DNA of 64,000 nucleotides from Paenibacillus sp. FSL H8-0048 (lineage in GTDB: Bacteria > Bacillota > Bacilli > Paenibacillales > Paenibacillaceae): contig NZ_JBBODF010000001.1 in NCBI RefSeq assembly GCF_038002825.1, forward strand, positions 1,860,001 through 1,924,000, written 5' to 3'. The notes under the pieces are model-generated. The model was given only the letters and a program-made list of their open reading frames with translations, was not told the DNA's origin and made no database searches. Positions 50,444-59,881 of this stretch are shown here, one piece after another. How positions within the stretch are numbered: the stretch's first letter is position 1; the number at the start of each line of letters is the position of its first letter. Position numbers and translations under genes: made by a program.

Positions 50444-51864
50444 TTCAGCCAATGGTACACTTTATGGGGGTTGGTCTGATTACGGGGCGAATCCGAAGGG
50501 AAACGTTCCTCCGGTACGACCAGCTCCTCAGGCAGAACCCCTTGACTGATCTGAACCTTCGTGCCCATCGGCACCATCGCGAACAGCTCCTCCACATCCT
50601 TCCGGTTCATCCGGATACACCCCAGCGACTCATCCTTGCCGATGCTACCCGGCTCATTCGTCCCGTGAATTGCATAATTACTGTCCGAGAGCTGCATGCC
50701 GCGGCTGCCGAATTCCCCGTTATCGCGCCCGTTCGGGTTCACGACCTTATCCTTAATGAAGAACTCTCCTTCAGGTGTCTTATCTCCGCCGAGCCCCACA
50801 GGATAATTCCGCACAATCACATTGCCGCTGGTGACCGCCAGACGGTAGCTTTGCTTATCTACAATAATAGTAAGGTGTTCTTTGAAAAAGAGCTTCTCCC
50901 CCGGCCCCGCCGCCGGACGTCCTCCGCCTGTCTGCTCTTGTCCCGGAGTACCTGCCTCTTGGCCGGACAGCTGCGGAGATGCAGAGAGCAGCGGCGCCTC
51001 TCCCCGTGCGGCACTGCGCAGCGGTGCGAAGGCTTCCTTCATCAGAGGGGTGATGCCGCCCAGCACGTTCGCCGGGAACGGCCTCACTAATTCCTGTACC
51101 GCTTCGGGATAAGCCCCTTTGATGTTCTTGTACGCATGCAGCGCACTCCATAGCACAGCGAGCTCCTCCTGCTGCTTCTGCCAGACCAGCCCCTGCTGTT
51201 TAAGCTCCGCCGGACCCGGCGGCTGGCAAGCGCACGCTGCCTGATTATAAGACTGATAGACTATGCGCCCTTCTCCGCTCTTGGCAAGGGTAGCCTCCAG
51301 CGGCAGCCCTTTCTTCCACAGCAGCCATTTGCCCGAGCGCTTCATACCGAGCAGTGCGGTGGCGGAAGGCGTCTTCGCCGACTTCAGGATGGCTGCCAGG
51401 CCCCCTCCCCCCGCAGCAGCATCCGACGCTACCGCCATGAAATCCAGACTTATCGGTTCTTGCGGACTTACCTGCGGCTCTTCGGCGGTCTCCGGCAGCA
51501 CGGCTGAGATATTCGCGGCCGGAGCAGCTCTGCCCGCACTGCCTTGCTGAATTCCCGGTGCAACGGCAGCCGGAATAAGCAGTAACAACATCAGCATTAG
51601 AGCCAGGAGAACCCTGCGCTTCCTGAGCCTCGCAGTCTGCCGTTCCCGGGCCGATTCCAGCAGCCCTTCCTCGTACTGCTGCAGCATTTCCGCCGGCACC
51701 TTGCTGCGTTCAAAAGCTTCATATACTTCCCCGGCCTGATTAAAGCAGTAATTCGCCTTTCCATACTGGCCATTCTTATAGTATTCCTTACCAAGCAAGT
51801 ACCATGCCATCTTATTGTCTGAATGCATCTGTACATAGGCTTTTAGATGCTGAGCATTCTTCAT
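50440..51864 (-). CDS. Membrane-anchored L,D-transpeptidase (YkuD domain)
   Basis: 474 aa from the ATG at 51864 (GGAGG about 5 nt upstream). The GTG four codons earlier overlaps this RBS. A cytoplasmic TPR-like helix set (MAWYLLGKEYYKNGQYGKAN) is followed by one membrane helix (VLLALMLMLLLLIPAAVA) and an extracellular region. The C-terminal YkuD domain has NYAIHGTNEP and ESLGCIRMNRKDVEEL, with the catalytic Cys and His. It cross-links peptidoglycan or attaches proteins. A TPR-like cytosolic part in front of YkuD is unusual. Confidence 0.88.
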   Translation of the reverse strand: MKNAQHLKAYVQMHSDNKMAWYLLGKEYYKNGQYGKANYCFNQAGEVYEAFERSKVPAEMLQQYEEGLLESARERQTARLRKRRVLLALMLMLLLLIPAAVAPGIQQGSAGRAAPAANISAVLPETAEEPQVSPQEPISLDFMAVASDAAAGGGGLAAILKSAKTPSATALLGMKRSGKWLLWKKGLPLEATLAKSGEGRIVYQSYNQAACACQPPGPAELKQQGLVWQKQQEELAVLWSALHAYKNIKGAYPEAVQELVRPFPANVLGGITPLMKEAFAPLRSAARGEAPLLSASPQLSGQEAGTPGQEQTGGGRPAAGPGEKLFFKEHLTIIVDKQSYRLAVTSGNVIVRNYPVGLGGDKTPEGEFFIKDKVVNPNGRDNGEFGSRGMQLSDSNYAIHGTNEPGSIGKDESLGCIRMNRKDVEELFAMVPMGTKVQISQGVLPEELVVPEERFPSDSPRNQTNPHKVYHWLN

Positions 51865-51935
51865 GTTGGCCTCCACTATTGGTGGTATGGTTATGTATGC
51901 GTATGTATCTTCTATTTTATATCGGCAGGGAATGC

Positions 51936-51983
51936 AAAAAAAGACACCCCAAGCCGCATTTATCGCGGACCGGAGATGTCTTT
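51936..51983 (-). terminator. Terminator of the ferredoxin gene
   Basis: On the minus strand AAAGACATCTCC pairs with GGGGTGTCTTT around an inner GCG/CGC step, followed by a T run. It separates the ferredoxin from the transpeptidase gene. Confidence 0.8.
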
Positions 51984-52000
51984 ATGTAGAAGGCAGAAGC

Positions 52001-52261
<261 letters not shown>

Positions 52262-52403
52262 TTAACTATACAGCCTGCAGTCGCAGCCTGTTATTTTTCT
52301 CATATTAATATAAATAGGATACAATTTCAATGAATTTTCAATGTGTTGACATTATTGCCTCATTCTTTGCGGTCCCCCAGGGCGGCTGATGACGGACCTT
52401 AAC

Positions 52404-53696
52404 TCAGTCTATATCCTTGTCTGCGCCGTCCAGATTATCCTTCTGCAGCGAGGTCCCCCGCTCCTTATGGTTACGCAGACGCGCCGAGTGGCTGTCGCTC
52501 AGCATCCCTGCGGTCAGCACTGCATTCTCGCCGAATTTATTGCGCAGCATATCCATCGCTTTATTGAGCGACTCCTTCTTCGGCTGCCGTTCGTAGTCGA
52601 ACAGGTCCAACTGAATGGCCGACTCCTCTTTGGGTATCAGCCCCTGGAGCGTTACCCCCAGCAGCCGCACGGGCTTGTCACCCTTCCAGTGGCGTGCGAA
52701 CTGGTCACATGCCACCTTGTAGATATCCTCGGCGCTCTCCGTGGGAGCCTCAAGCTGACGGGAGCGGGTAATCGTCTTCATATCCGGCGTGCGGATCGTC
52801 AGCTGTACCCCCGCTGCAACCAGCCCCTGCTTCCTCAGTCTCCGCGCGACCTGATCGCTTAGGTTCAGCAGAATCGGGCGCGCCTCAGCCAGACCTACTA
52901 CATCATGCGGCAGCGTGGTTGTATGGCCGATGGATTTGCTCTGCTCACGCTCAGGATTCACGATCCCGTGATCAATCCCGTTCCCCGCCCGCTTCAGCCA
53001 GGCGCCCATGACGCCGAAATGGCCGACCAGCATCGCCTCGTCCGCAGCCGCCAGCTGTCCGATGCTGTAGATTCCCAGCTTGCGCAGCTTCTCGGCCGTC
53101 TTGCCGCCAATCCCGAACATCTCATTGCACGGCTTGTCCCACAGCACGGAAGGCACATCACGCAGCCGCAGCACCGAGATGCCGCTGGGCTTCTTCAGAT
53201 CAGAAGCGATCTTCGCCAGCAGCTTGTTGGGGGCAATCCCGATGGAGCACGGCAGACCCAGCTCCTCCATAATCCGCCGCTGCAGCGCCTCGGCAATCTC
53301 CGGCGGCGTTCCGAATTGCCGGGAGCCTGTGATATCCAGATAACACTCGTCTATCGAGACCGCTTCGAGCAGGGGAGTATAGCTGTAGGCAATTTGCATA
53401 AATGCATTCGAGTACTTGCGGTATAGATGGAAATCCGGCTTAATAAGCATTAAAGACGGACAAATCCGCAGCGCCTTCTGCACCTGCATGCCGGTGGAGA
53501 TGCCCAGCCTGCGAGCGGCGTAGGAGCAAGTGACGATAATTCCCCTTCTAGCCTCCACGCTGCCCGCCACCGCTGTCGCCTTTCCTTTATATTGCTCCGG
53601 ATCTTCCGCCTCATGCACAGAGCAGTAAAAGGCATTCATGTCCACATGCAGAATAACCCTGCCGCTTGCCGGATAATACTGATCCACACTCTGCAT
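52404..53696 (-). CDS. dinB: DNA polymerase IV (Y-family)
   Basis: 430 aa from the ATG at 53696 with AAGGTGG before it. Y-family motifs are VILHVDMNAFYCSVHEAEDP, ATAVAGSVEARRGIIVTCSY (fingers), VSIDECYLDITG (catalytic Asp-Glu) and the helix-hairpin-helix MFGIGGKTAEKLRKLGIYSI. The C-terminal QLDLFD resembles the beta-clamp binding motif (QLxLF) used by Pol IV. It copies damaged DNA. It has no operon partner. Confidence 0.93.
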   Translation of the reverse strand: MQSVDQYYPASGRVILHVDMNAFYCSVHEAEDPEQYKGKATAVAGSVEARRGIIVTCSYAARRLGISTGMQVQKALRICPSLMLIKPDFHLYRKYSNAFMQIAYSYTPLLEAVSIDECYLDITGSRQFGTPPEIAEALQRRIMEELGLPCSIGIAPNKLLAKIASDLKKPSGISVLRLRDVPSVLWDKPCNEMFGIGGKTAEKLRKLGIYSIGQLAAADEAMLVGHFGVMGAWLKRAGNGIDHGIVNPEREQSKSIGHTTTLPHDVVGLAEARPILLNLSDQVARRLRKQGLVAAGVQLTIRTPDMKTITRSRQLEAPTESAEDIYKVACDQFARHWKGDKPVRLLGVTLQGLIPKEESAIQLDLFDYERQPKKESLNKAMDMLRNKFGENAVLTAGMLSDSHSARLRNHKERGTSLQKDNLDGADKDID

Positions 53697-53810
53697 GGTA
53701 TCCACCTTCTTATCTTCGGGGTTCCATTGTTATTGTCAGCATACCTCTACCCCGGCGGGAGGTCAACTTGCCAGTGAGCAGGTTGTGACGGCGCGGTGAA
53801 AAGTTCTTTG

Positions 53811-53838
53811 TTACTTTCCCGCGTAAAAATGCTATAAT
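53811..53838 (+). promoter_or_regulatory. Promoter of the citramalate synthase gene
   Basis: -10 TATAAT (53833-53838), with TTACTT (53811-53816) as a 16-bp-spaced -35. No T-box or leader peptide is seen in the ~50-nt leader. Confidence 0.6.
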
Positions 53839-53890
53839 ATAAAAATTAATTTCCTATGCGAAGGCTAATAACACTTTTAGGAGGACACTC

Positions 53891-55510
53891 ATGTCTAAGT
53901 CTATCTCCATCTTCGATACCACCCTGCGTGACGGAACACAAGGCGAGGGGATCAGCCTGTCGGCGGATGACAAGCTGAAGATTGCCAGGAAACTCGACGA
54001 TCTGGGTGTCCACTATATCGAAGGCGGCAATCCGGGCAGCAACAACAAGGACATCGAATTTTTCAAAAGAGTCCAGGAGCTCCATCTGAATGCCAAGATT
54101 ACCGCATTCGGCAGCACCCGGCGCAAGAACACAGTGGCTGAGCAGGACGAGGGACTGCAGCGGATGATTAACGCCGGCGTTCCGGCGGCTACCCTGGTGG
54201 GCAAATCGTGGGATTTCCATGTTCACACTGCCCTGCAGACCACCCTGGAAGAGAACCTGGCCATGACCTTCGACTCCATCTCTTATCTGAAGCGCAAGGG
54301 CCTTGAGGTCATCTTCGATGCAGAGCATTTCTTCGACGGCTTCAAGAATAATCCTGAATACGCCGCTGCCGTTCTCACCCGTGCCCGCGAGGCTGGGGCA
54401 GACTGGCTGGTGATGTGCGATACGAACGGCGGCACCCTGCCGCATGAGATTCATGATATTGTGACAAGCATTGGTGTACTGCTGCCAGAAGCATCGCTCG
54501 GTATTCATACACACAACGATTGTGAGCTTGCGGTTGCCAACACCCTAAGCGCAATCGGCGCCGGTGCCCGGCAGGTCCAGGGGACTATTAACGGCTACGG
54601 CGAGCGCTGCGGCAATGCCAATCTGTGCTCCATTATTCCTACGCTTCAACTTAAGATGGGCTACCGCTGCATCCCTGGCGATTCCCTGCCGCAGTTAACC
54701 AACACGGCCCGGTTCATCAGCGAGGTAGCCAACGTGAACATGCCGGTGAATCAGCCTTATGTCGGTACAGCCGCATTTGCCCACAAGGGCGGCATCCACG
54801 TATCTGCCATTTTGCGCGATTCACGGACGTACGAGCATATCGCCCCTGAACTGGTAGGCAATAAGCAGCGTGTCCTGGTCTCCGAGCTTGCCGGACAGAG
54901 CAATGTGCTGTCTAAGGCGCAGGACATGGGCCTCAGCCTTGATCCAAGCAGCGAGCAGGCGCGCAAGGTGATTGACAAGATTAAGAATCTTGAACACCAG
55001 GGGTATCAGTTCGAAGGCGCGGATGCTTCGCTTGAATTGCTGCTCCGGGAAGCAACCGGCGAGATGAACGAGCTGTTCACCTTCGAATCATTCAAGATGC
55101 TGGTTGAGAAAACCGCCGGCCGCCCTGTCGTCTCCGAAGCCTTCGTTAAGCTGAAGGTCGGCGGCGAGAGCCTGTACACAGCCGCCGAAGGCAACGGACC
55201 GGTCAACGCACTCGATAATGCGCTGCGTAAGGCGCTGCAGACCTACTTCCCGCAGCTTAAAGACATGCACCTCTCCGACTATAAGGTCCGCGTGCTGGAT
55301 GAGCAGGATCAGACCGCCGCGAAGGTACGCGTGCTGATTGAATCCAAGGACTACAGCGACACCTGGAGCACCGTAGGCGTATCCAGCAACGTGATCGAAG
55401 CGAGCTGGGAGGCTCTGGTCGATTCCATGCGCTATGCCCTCCTGGGACAGATTTCACTGGACCAGGGAATTCCGGCCAGCAATGAACCGAGAGGTCTGGT
55501 CAATCACTGA
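53891..55510 (+). CDS. cimA: (R)-citramalate synthase
   Basis: 539 aa; AGGAGGACACTC precedes the ATG. The catalytic barrel starts ISIFDTTLRDGTQGEGISLS with the divalent-metal His pair in LGIHTHNDCELAVANTL. INGYGERCGNANL and a C-terminal LeuA dimer/regulatory domain follow. It condenses pyruvate and acetyl-CoA to citramalate, a threonine-independent entry to isoleucine. GKSWDFHVHTALQTTLEEN, with a His where isopropylmalate synthase differs, fits CimA. A strong terminator follows, so it is a single-gene unit without leuCD nearby. Confidence 0.92.
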   Translation: MSKSISIFDTTLRDGTQGEGISLSADDKLKIARKLDDLGVHYIEGGNPGSNNKDIEFFKRVQELHLNAKITAFGSTRRKNTVAEQDEGLQRMINAGVPAATLVGKSWDFHVHTALQTTLEENLAMTFDSISYLKRKGLEVIFDAEHFFDGFKNNPEYAAAVLTRAREAGADWLVMCDTNGGTLPHEIHDIVTSIGVLLPEASLGIHTHNDCELAVANTLSAIGAGARQVQGTINGYGERCGNANLCSIIPTLQLKMGYRCIPGDSLPQLTNTARFISEVANVNMPVNQPYVGTAAFAHKGGIHVSAILRDSRTYEHIAPELVGNKQRVLVSELAGQSNVLSKAQDMGLSLDPSSEQARKVIDKIKNLEHQGYQFEGADASLELLLREATGEMNELFTFESFKMLVEKTAGRPVVSEAFVKLKVGGESLYTAAEGNGPVNALDNALRKALQTYFPQLKDMHLSDYKVRVLDEQDQTAAKVRVLIESKDYSDTWSTVGVSSNVIEASWEALVDSMRYALLGQISLDQGIPASNEPRGLVNH

Positions 55511-55539
55511 TGCCTGCTTTTCGCTCTCAAGATTCTACA

Positions 55540-55582
55540 AAGCCCTCCGGGTGCGGAAGTTACTCCGCGCAGGAGGGCTTTT
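55540..55582 (+). terminator. Terminator of cimA
   Basis: AAGCCCTCC pairs with GGAGGGCTT, with an inner GCGGA/TCCGC pairing, followed by T4. It lies between convergent genes ending at 55510 and 55606. Confidence 0.9.
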
Positions 55583-55605
55583 CACTATATGGCTGATTGC
55601 CTGTG

Positions 55606-56166
55606 CTAGGACCCGGTTAGCGCAATAATCTTTTTCTCCAATTCCTCTGCGCTCAGGACCCCCAGAATAATCTCGCTGATGATCCCGTTCTTATCGATCA
55701 ATACATTGGTCGGGAACACCGCCCCGTTATACTTGTCGAAGATCTGGCCCTTCAGATCATACATCACCGGGAAGGTCAGCATGTACTTCTTGACGAAGCG
55801 TTCCGCATTCGGCTTGTAATCCTGGCTGGTCACGTTAATTCCGTATACATCCAGCACCTTGCTGTATTTCATTGCCAGCTTATTCAGCTCAGGAGCCTCC
55901 TGCCGGCAAGGATCGCACCAGGAGGCCCAGAAGTTAAGAATGACCGGCTTCTCCCTCGCCCCATCGACCCCATATTGCTTATCCCCCTCCTGCACTGTAA
56001 AAGGAGGCGCTTTGAGTCCTGCCGATGCACCAGTCTCCGGTTCCCCCGTCTGCTGCAGGACCGCAACCGCCTTAGGCTCCGATTTCATTTTATGTTCTAT
56101 GGCAAGAGCGGCCAGAAAAACAATCAAGGCCAGAATCGTTACATTCCGTTTATGGACTGCTTTCAT
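55606..56166 (-). CDS. Membrane-anchored thiol-disulfide oxidoreductase (ResA/TlpA type)
   Basis: 186 aa. One N-terminal membrane helix (VTILALIVFLAALAIEH), then a thioredoxin fold outside the membrane. The active site is NFWASWCDPCRQEAPEL and the cis-Pro is in NGAVFPTNVLIDKNG. It reduces disulfides such as apocytochrome c cysteines (ResA) or spore-envelope proteins (StoA). With no resBC or ccdA beside it, the partner is unknown. Confidence 0.87.
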   Translation of the reverse strand: MKAVHKRNVTILALIVFLAALAIEHKMKSEPKAVAVLQQTGEPETGASAGLKAPPFTVQEGDKQYGVDGAREKPVILNFWASWCDPCRQEAPELNKLAMKYSKVLDVYGINVTSQDYKPNAERFVKKYMLTFPVMYDLKGQIFDKYNGAVFPTNVLIDKNGIISEIILGVLSAEELEKKIIALTGS

Positions 56167-56540
56167 AGAGTTCAGATCCTTTACATGGAGGATTTTTCTC
56201 TATTGTACCCCCACTTGCTCCAGTTTCAAACGTTATCATAAAAAAAGAGGATTCCGTCAAAGACGAAATCCCATGAAGAGAGAGGGGTAAAGCTGACAGC
56301 GGCCAGGAAAGCCTCCGGCTGTTCGGACCGGACTCTTCCGTACAGCAGAGGCTGGGGAAGCTTCTGCTGCCCGGCTGCCGCAGGAGACCTGCGTACAGCT
56401 GCTGGTGCTGCCGCAGCGGGTGGCATGTGTATTGGCCCAGGGCCGATACGCAACGTAGCGCCTGACCCGCCGCCATCCTGATATACCTTAATAAGTGTCC
56501 ACCTTACATTGCAATCCGGCTAGTCTTACAACAATAGACC
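56167..56540. other. Gap of 374 bp with a small open frame of uncertain status
   Basis: Besides the terminator at 56240-56272, the minus strand has open frames of 75-108 codons. The frame through 56453-56226 reads with Pro/Ala bias (HMPPAAAAPAAVRR, QKLPQPLLYGRVRSEQPEAF) but has no ATG near its front and runs through the terminator. AAGGTGG followed 6 nt later by ATT (about 56489) could be a rare ATT start in that frame. I do not call a gene. Confidence 0.4.
56240..56272 (-). terminator. Terminator downstream of the exonuclease operon
   Basis: On the minus strand GGATTTCGTC-TTT-GACGGAATCC is followed by CTC and T7. It lies about 270 nt after the exonuclease stop, so the transcript has a long 3' part. 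Confidence 0.8.
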
Positions 56541-57290
56541 TCATGTCCTGCTTAGATAGGCGTACAAGTCGCCTAGTGTATCCACCTGGTTCTTTTGTAA
56601 GATCTGGCGGATGTAAGTAACCCACAGCTTCGCTGTCATCTTGGCATCCTCCAGCGCATGGTGACGTCCCTCAATAGGAATCTCATGGATCGCCAGCAGC
56701 TCATCCAGCGTGTAATTGCTGCGGTGCGGCTCCAGCCAGCGGGCCAGCATCATTGTATCCAGCACCCGGTGGGTTAACTGGACCTTGGAGGTCTTCCATA
56801 AGGCTGCGTTCAGGAATGCCTTATCATGGGCACTTCCGTGCGCCACCAGCACCCTCTGTCCGACGAAAGACATGAAGTTATGCAGGCCATCCATCAGCGG
56901 CGGAGCAGAGGAGGTCATCTCGGCTGAGATTCCGGTCAGTCTCGTAATATTGTCAGGAATCGCTGCCCCGCAGTTGACCAGTGTATAGAAGCATTCCTCT
57001 GCCTTGACCTCTTCGCCGACCACCCGGATCGCTCCGATAGACATAATCTCGTCTCCTCCTTGATGGGAGAAACCCGTAGTCTCCAGATCGAAAATCACCG
57101 TCTCCAGTTCAGAGAGCGGAGTATGCAGCACCTCAGGACGCCGTTTCTCGCGCATCAGAGAACGGATAAAGGCCATTTGCTGGGCTGTCTGCTGCGCCGA
57201 TTCTCCGCCCCTCATGGAAGCGATGGCAGAGGGCATTCCGCCTTGCCGCAGATTATTCCAGAATCCTCCGCCTTTGCTCGGCTCCTTCAT
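56541..57290 (-). CDS. DEDDh 3'-5' exonuclease (DnaQ/PolC-like)
   Basis: 249 aa. ExoI VIFDLETTGFSHQGGDEIMS, ExoII (LVAHGSAHDKAFLNAAL) and ExoIII (HHALEDAKMTAKLW) carry the Asp-Glu-Asp-His-Asp metal ligands. RLTGISAEMTSSAPP is typical. It overlaps the DUF294 gene by 4 nt. Proteobacteria have the same DUF294-exonuclease pairing, so the unit is old. The first 60 residues are basic and unrelated to the fold. The substrate (DNA or RNA) is not known. Confidence 0.88.
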   Translation of the reverse strand: MKEPSKGGGFWNNLRQGGMPSAIASMRGGESAQQTAQQMAFIRSLMREKRRPEVLHTPLSELETVIFDLETTGFSHQGGDEIMSIGAIRVVGEEVKAEECFYTLVNCGAAIPDNITRLTGISAEMTSSAPPLMDGLHNFMSFVGQRVLVAHGSAHDKAFLNAALWKTSKVQLTHRVLDTMMLARWLEPHRSNYTLDELLAIHEIPIEGRHHALEDAKMTAKLWVTYIRQILQKNQVDTLGDLYAYLSRT

Positions 57291-58369
57291 AGCTGTCTCC
57301 TTTCCGCTGACCGGAGCTGCCGCTGCAGCGCCTTATGCAGGCGTCTGATCAGCAGCAGGCTTTCCCGCAGCTCCGCCCGGAGCTGCTTATTCTTCAGATC
57401 ATTCTCCGCATAATAATTACTGCTCACGAGCAGGCCGTCCGTCACCGTAAACGGCGTGTTCACCCGCATCCTGAGCGCTGTCAGACAAGCCCGCCTGATT
57501 TCTTCCAGATGCTGATACTGCTCCAGCTTAGTCAGCTCATCCAGCCGCTTCAGTGTCGAAGGAGCTTCAATTCCATGCAGCAGCGACAAGTGCCTGACAA
57601 TATTGACAAGCGGAATGTAGAGGCCATATTTGACATCGAATCCGCCTGCATTATCACCGAACCGTTCCGTGAGCACTTGTCCCAGCAGGTTCAGCGTTGC
57701 CTTATGCCGCACGGTATTGCGCAGTACCGCCATCGTTAATTTGCTGTTATCCGTGAATCCGTTATGCAGGGCTTCCCGCCACTGTGCTGACAGCGCCTCA
57801 CTTCCCGCTACATGCCGCATATCCGAAGCTATAATCAGGTACCTCACAGGCTCCCATTCGAGTTGCTCCATCCAGTCTGCCAGCTGGAGCTTCCAATCAG
57901 CCAGTGACTTCCGCCAGAGCGGCTCAGAGCACATGACCCTGCCCTCACACTTCTCATAGCCAATGGCCTCAAGCACATCCGACAGCATGCTGCCAAAAGC
58001 TTCGAAATACCTTTTTCGTTCCCCCTCCAGCGCTTCCTCAACAATCAGCCCGTTATCCTGATCACTCCATAGTGTAGCTTCCTTCCGGCCCGCACTGCCG
58101 AATACAATAAAGGAATAGGCGCAGGGAGGCAGGCCGTAGCCCGCCTCCTTCATCTGCGCCTCACATATCCGTACCGCCGTCCCGGCAAGCTGGTCATGCA
58201 TCGCATTGACCCGGTGCATCCATTCCTGAACGGGAATCACGCCCAGCTGCTCCAGCAGCACTTGTTGACAAGCGGTACGCCTCCTCTTAAGCTCCTCCGG
58301 CGAACCGGCTGTTACGATGGACAAGTAACTTTCTTCTTCGTTCCAATCTGCTGCCTCCATCGAAGCCAC
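57287..58369 (-). CDS. DUF294 nucleotidyltransferase-like protein
   Basis: 360 aa from a GTG at 58369 with GGGAGG 8 nt before it; an ATG 3 codons later is too far from the RBS. The nucleotidyltransferase core is YSFIVFGSAGRKEATLWSDQDNGLIVEE, with GS and the D-x-D metal pair. The C-terminal DUF294 output domain is helical (LIIASDMRHVAGSEALSAQW). Unlike many relatives it lacks CBS and cyclic-nucleotide domains. It may modify a protein or RNA; GlnD-like roles have been speculated. The ammonium transporter gene is 30 nt upstream on the same strand. Confidence 0.85.
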   Translation of the reverse strand: MASMEAADWNEEESYLSIVTAGSPEELKRRRTACQQVLLEQLGVIPVQEWMHRVNAMHDQLAGTAVRICEAQMKEAGYGLPPCAYSFIVFGSAGRKEATLWSDQDNGLIVEEALEGERKRYFEAFGSMLSDVLEAIGYEKCEGRVMCSEPLWRKSLADWKLQLADWMEQLEWEPVRYLIIASDMRHVAGSEALSAQWREALHNGFTDNSKLTMAVLRNTVRHKATLNLLGQVLTERFGDNAGGFDVKYGLYIPLVNIVRHLSLLHGIEAPSTLKRLDELTKLEQYQHLEEIRRACLTALRMRVNTPFTVTDGLLVSSNYYAENDLKNKQLRAELRESLLLIRRLHKALQRQLRSAERRQL

Positions 58370-58399
58370 ACGGTCCGCCTCCCTGCCTGAGTATATATA

Positions 58400-59794
58400 T
58401 TAGTGTTTGAGGGTTTTGGATTCTGATTCACTGATCAGCTTCATTTGCTCAGGATAACCGTAAGTACCGTGCTCACTGATATCCAGACCCATCAACTCTT
58501 CTTCTTCTGTTACACGGATACCCATAACCATCTTCATCACATACAGGATGACAAAGGACATCACGGCTACGAATACGAAGGTTCCGACTACACCCAGCGC
58601 CTGCACGCCGAGCTGATGGAAGCCGCCGCCGTAGAAGAGACCTGCTTTACCTACAAGTGCGCCTTGTTCAATCAGATCAGGTGCTGCGAAGAGACCTGTA
58701 GACAACGCCCCCCACATACCGGCGATACCATGTACAGAGAAAGCATAGATTGGATCATCCAGTCCTGCACGCTCCAGCCACTGCGAAGTCATGAAGGTGA
58801 AGGCACCGGCAACAAGACCGATAATGATGGCTGCCCAAGGCTCTACGAAGGCACAGGCACCCGTGATGGCAACCAGGGCTGCCAGTACGCCGTTTAGCAT
58901 GGCTGGAATATCGGATTTGCCGAAGTACAGCCAGGAAGCTGCAAGAGCTGCCAGACCGCCTGCCGCTGCTGCAATATTAGTAGTCAGTGCTACGTGTCCG
59001 AAGAATCCGCCCATAGGAGACAACGCACTACCCGGGTTGAAGCCGAACCAGCCGAACCAGAGAATAATAACACCAAGGACTGTGAATACCTGATTATGTC
59101 CCGGAATAATAACCGGCTTGCCTTCTTTGTTGAATTTGCCAAGACGCGGCTTGAGAAGAATGGTCGCTACTACTGCCGCCGTTGCACCTGTAAGATGGAC
59201 TACTGTAGAACCTGCATAATCCTGCATGCTCAGCTCTGCCAGCCAGCCGCCGCCCCATACCCAGTGAGCTACCACCGGATAAATCACAACCGAGAAAAGA
59301 ATTCCGAAGATAATATATACGCTAAGCTTAGCACGTTCAGCCATACCGCCGGATACAATCGCCAGGGAGACTGCCGCAAATGCCATTTGGAACAGGAATT
59401 TCGTATTTAGTGTAACATCGGAGAAGGCCAGGGATTCGAATGCAGAGGCTGTGGAATCGCCGCCGTAGAAGAAGCCTGTAGTTCCGAAGAAGCTGTTGCC
59501 GTTACCGAAGCCAAGGCCAAAGCCCAGTGCCCAGAAGCACAAGCTTGCAATTGCCAGTGTCAGTACCGTCTTACCGGCCACGTGACCGGCGTTCTTCATC
59601 CGGACCGAACCGGCCTCAAGTAATGCGAACCCTGATTGCATGAAGAATACAAGGATAAATGCCAGGAACGTAAATGCAGTGTCAAGTCCAATCTGCAGAT
59701 CCGGTGCTGCCGGACCCTCAGCTGCGAAGGCGCTGACCGGATAGATCATCAGTGTAATCATACCCAGGAACATCATCAACATCTTTTTTTTCAT
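58400..59794 (-). CDS. amtB: Ammonium transporter, Amt family
   Basis: 464 aa from the ATG at 59794 (GTGGGG 6 nt upstream; a GTG four codons earlier is the alternative). An N-terminal signal-like segment is cleaved near SAFAAEG. Eleven membrane helices follow. Amt signatures are DTAFTFLAFILVFFMQSGFALLEAG, GGWLAELSMQDYAGS-VVHLTG (twin-His pore region) and WFGWFGFNPGSALSPMGG. C-terminal GLDISEHGTYGYPEQ matches GlnK/PII-binding tails, but no glnK is next to it. A perfect GlnR/TnrA box lies in the leader. Confidence 0.93.
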   Translation of the reverse strand: MKKKMLMMFLGMITLMIYPVSAFAAEGPAAPDLQIGLDTAFTFLAFILVFFMQSGFALLEAGSVRMKNAGHVAGKTVLTLAIASLCFWALGFGLGFGNGNSFFGTTGFFYGGDSTASAFESLAFSDVTLNTKFLFQMAFAAVSLAIVSGGMAERAKLSVYIIFGILFSVVIYPVVAHWVWGGGWLAELSMQDYAGSTVVHLTGATAAVVATILLKPRLGKFNKEGKPVIIPGHNQVFTVLGVIILWFGWFGFNPGSALSPMGGFFGHVALTTNIAAAAGGLAALAASWLYFGKSDIPAMLNGVLAALVAITGACAFVEPWAAIIIGLVAGAFTFMTSQWLERAGLDDPIYAFSVHGIAGMWGALSTGLFAAPDLIEQGALVGKAGLFYGGGFHQLGVQALGVVGTFVFVAVMSFVILYVMKMVMGIRVTEEEELMGLDISEHGTYGYPEQMKLISESESKTLKH

Positions 59795-59813
59795 ATTGTA
59801 CCCCACTCCCCAA

Positions 59814-59830
59814 TGTTATATTTTCTAACA
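59814..59830. promoter_or_regulatory. Perfect GlnR/TnrA box in the ammonium transporter leader
   Basis: TGTTA-TATTTTC-TAACA matches the TGTNAN7TNACA consensus at every specified base. It lies about 20 bp downstream of the inferred transcription start of amtB, so it should repress in nitrogen excess. Confidence 0.85.
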
Positions 59831-59851
59831 AAGCGTGAAACTCTTAATGTC

Positions 59852-59881
59852 ATTATAATCAGAAGTCAGGTAAATTGACAA
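59852..59881 (-). promoter_or_regulatory. amtB promoter with a second, near-perfect GlnR/TnrA box
   Basis: -35 TTGTCA (59876-59881), 18-bp spacer, -10 TATAAT (59852-59857). Overlapping the -35 and spacer is TGTCA-ATTTACC-TGACT (59864-59880), which deviates from the box consensus only at its last base. Confidence 0.7.

Noticed and set aside
56150..56476. 108-codon minus-strand frame
   Set aside because: It runs through a strong terminator and into the start of the ResA-like gene, with only a weak AAGG as RBS.
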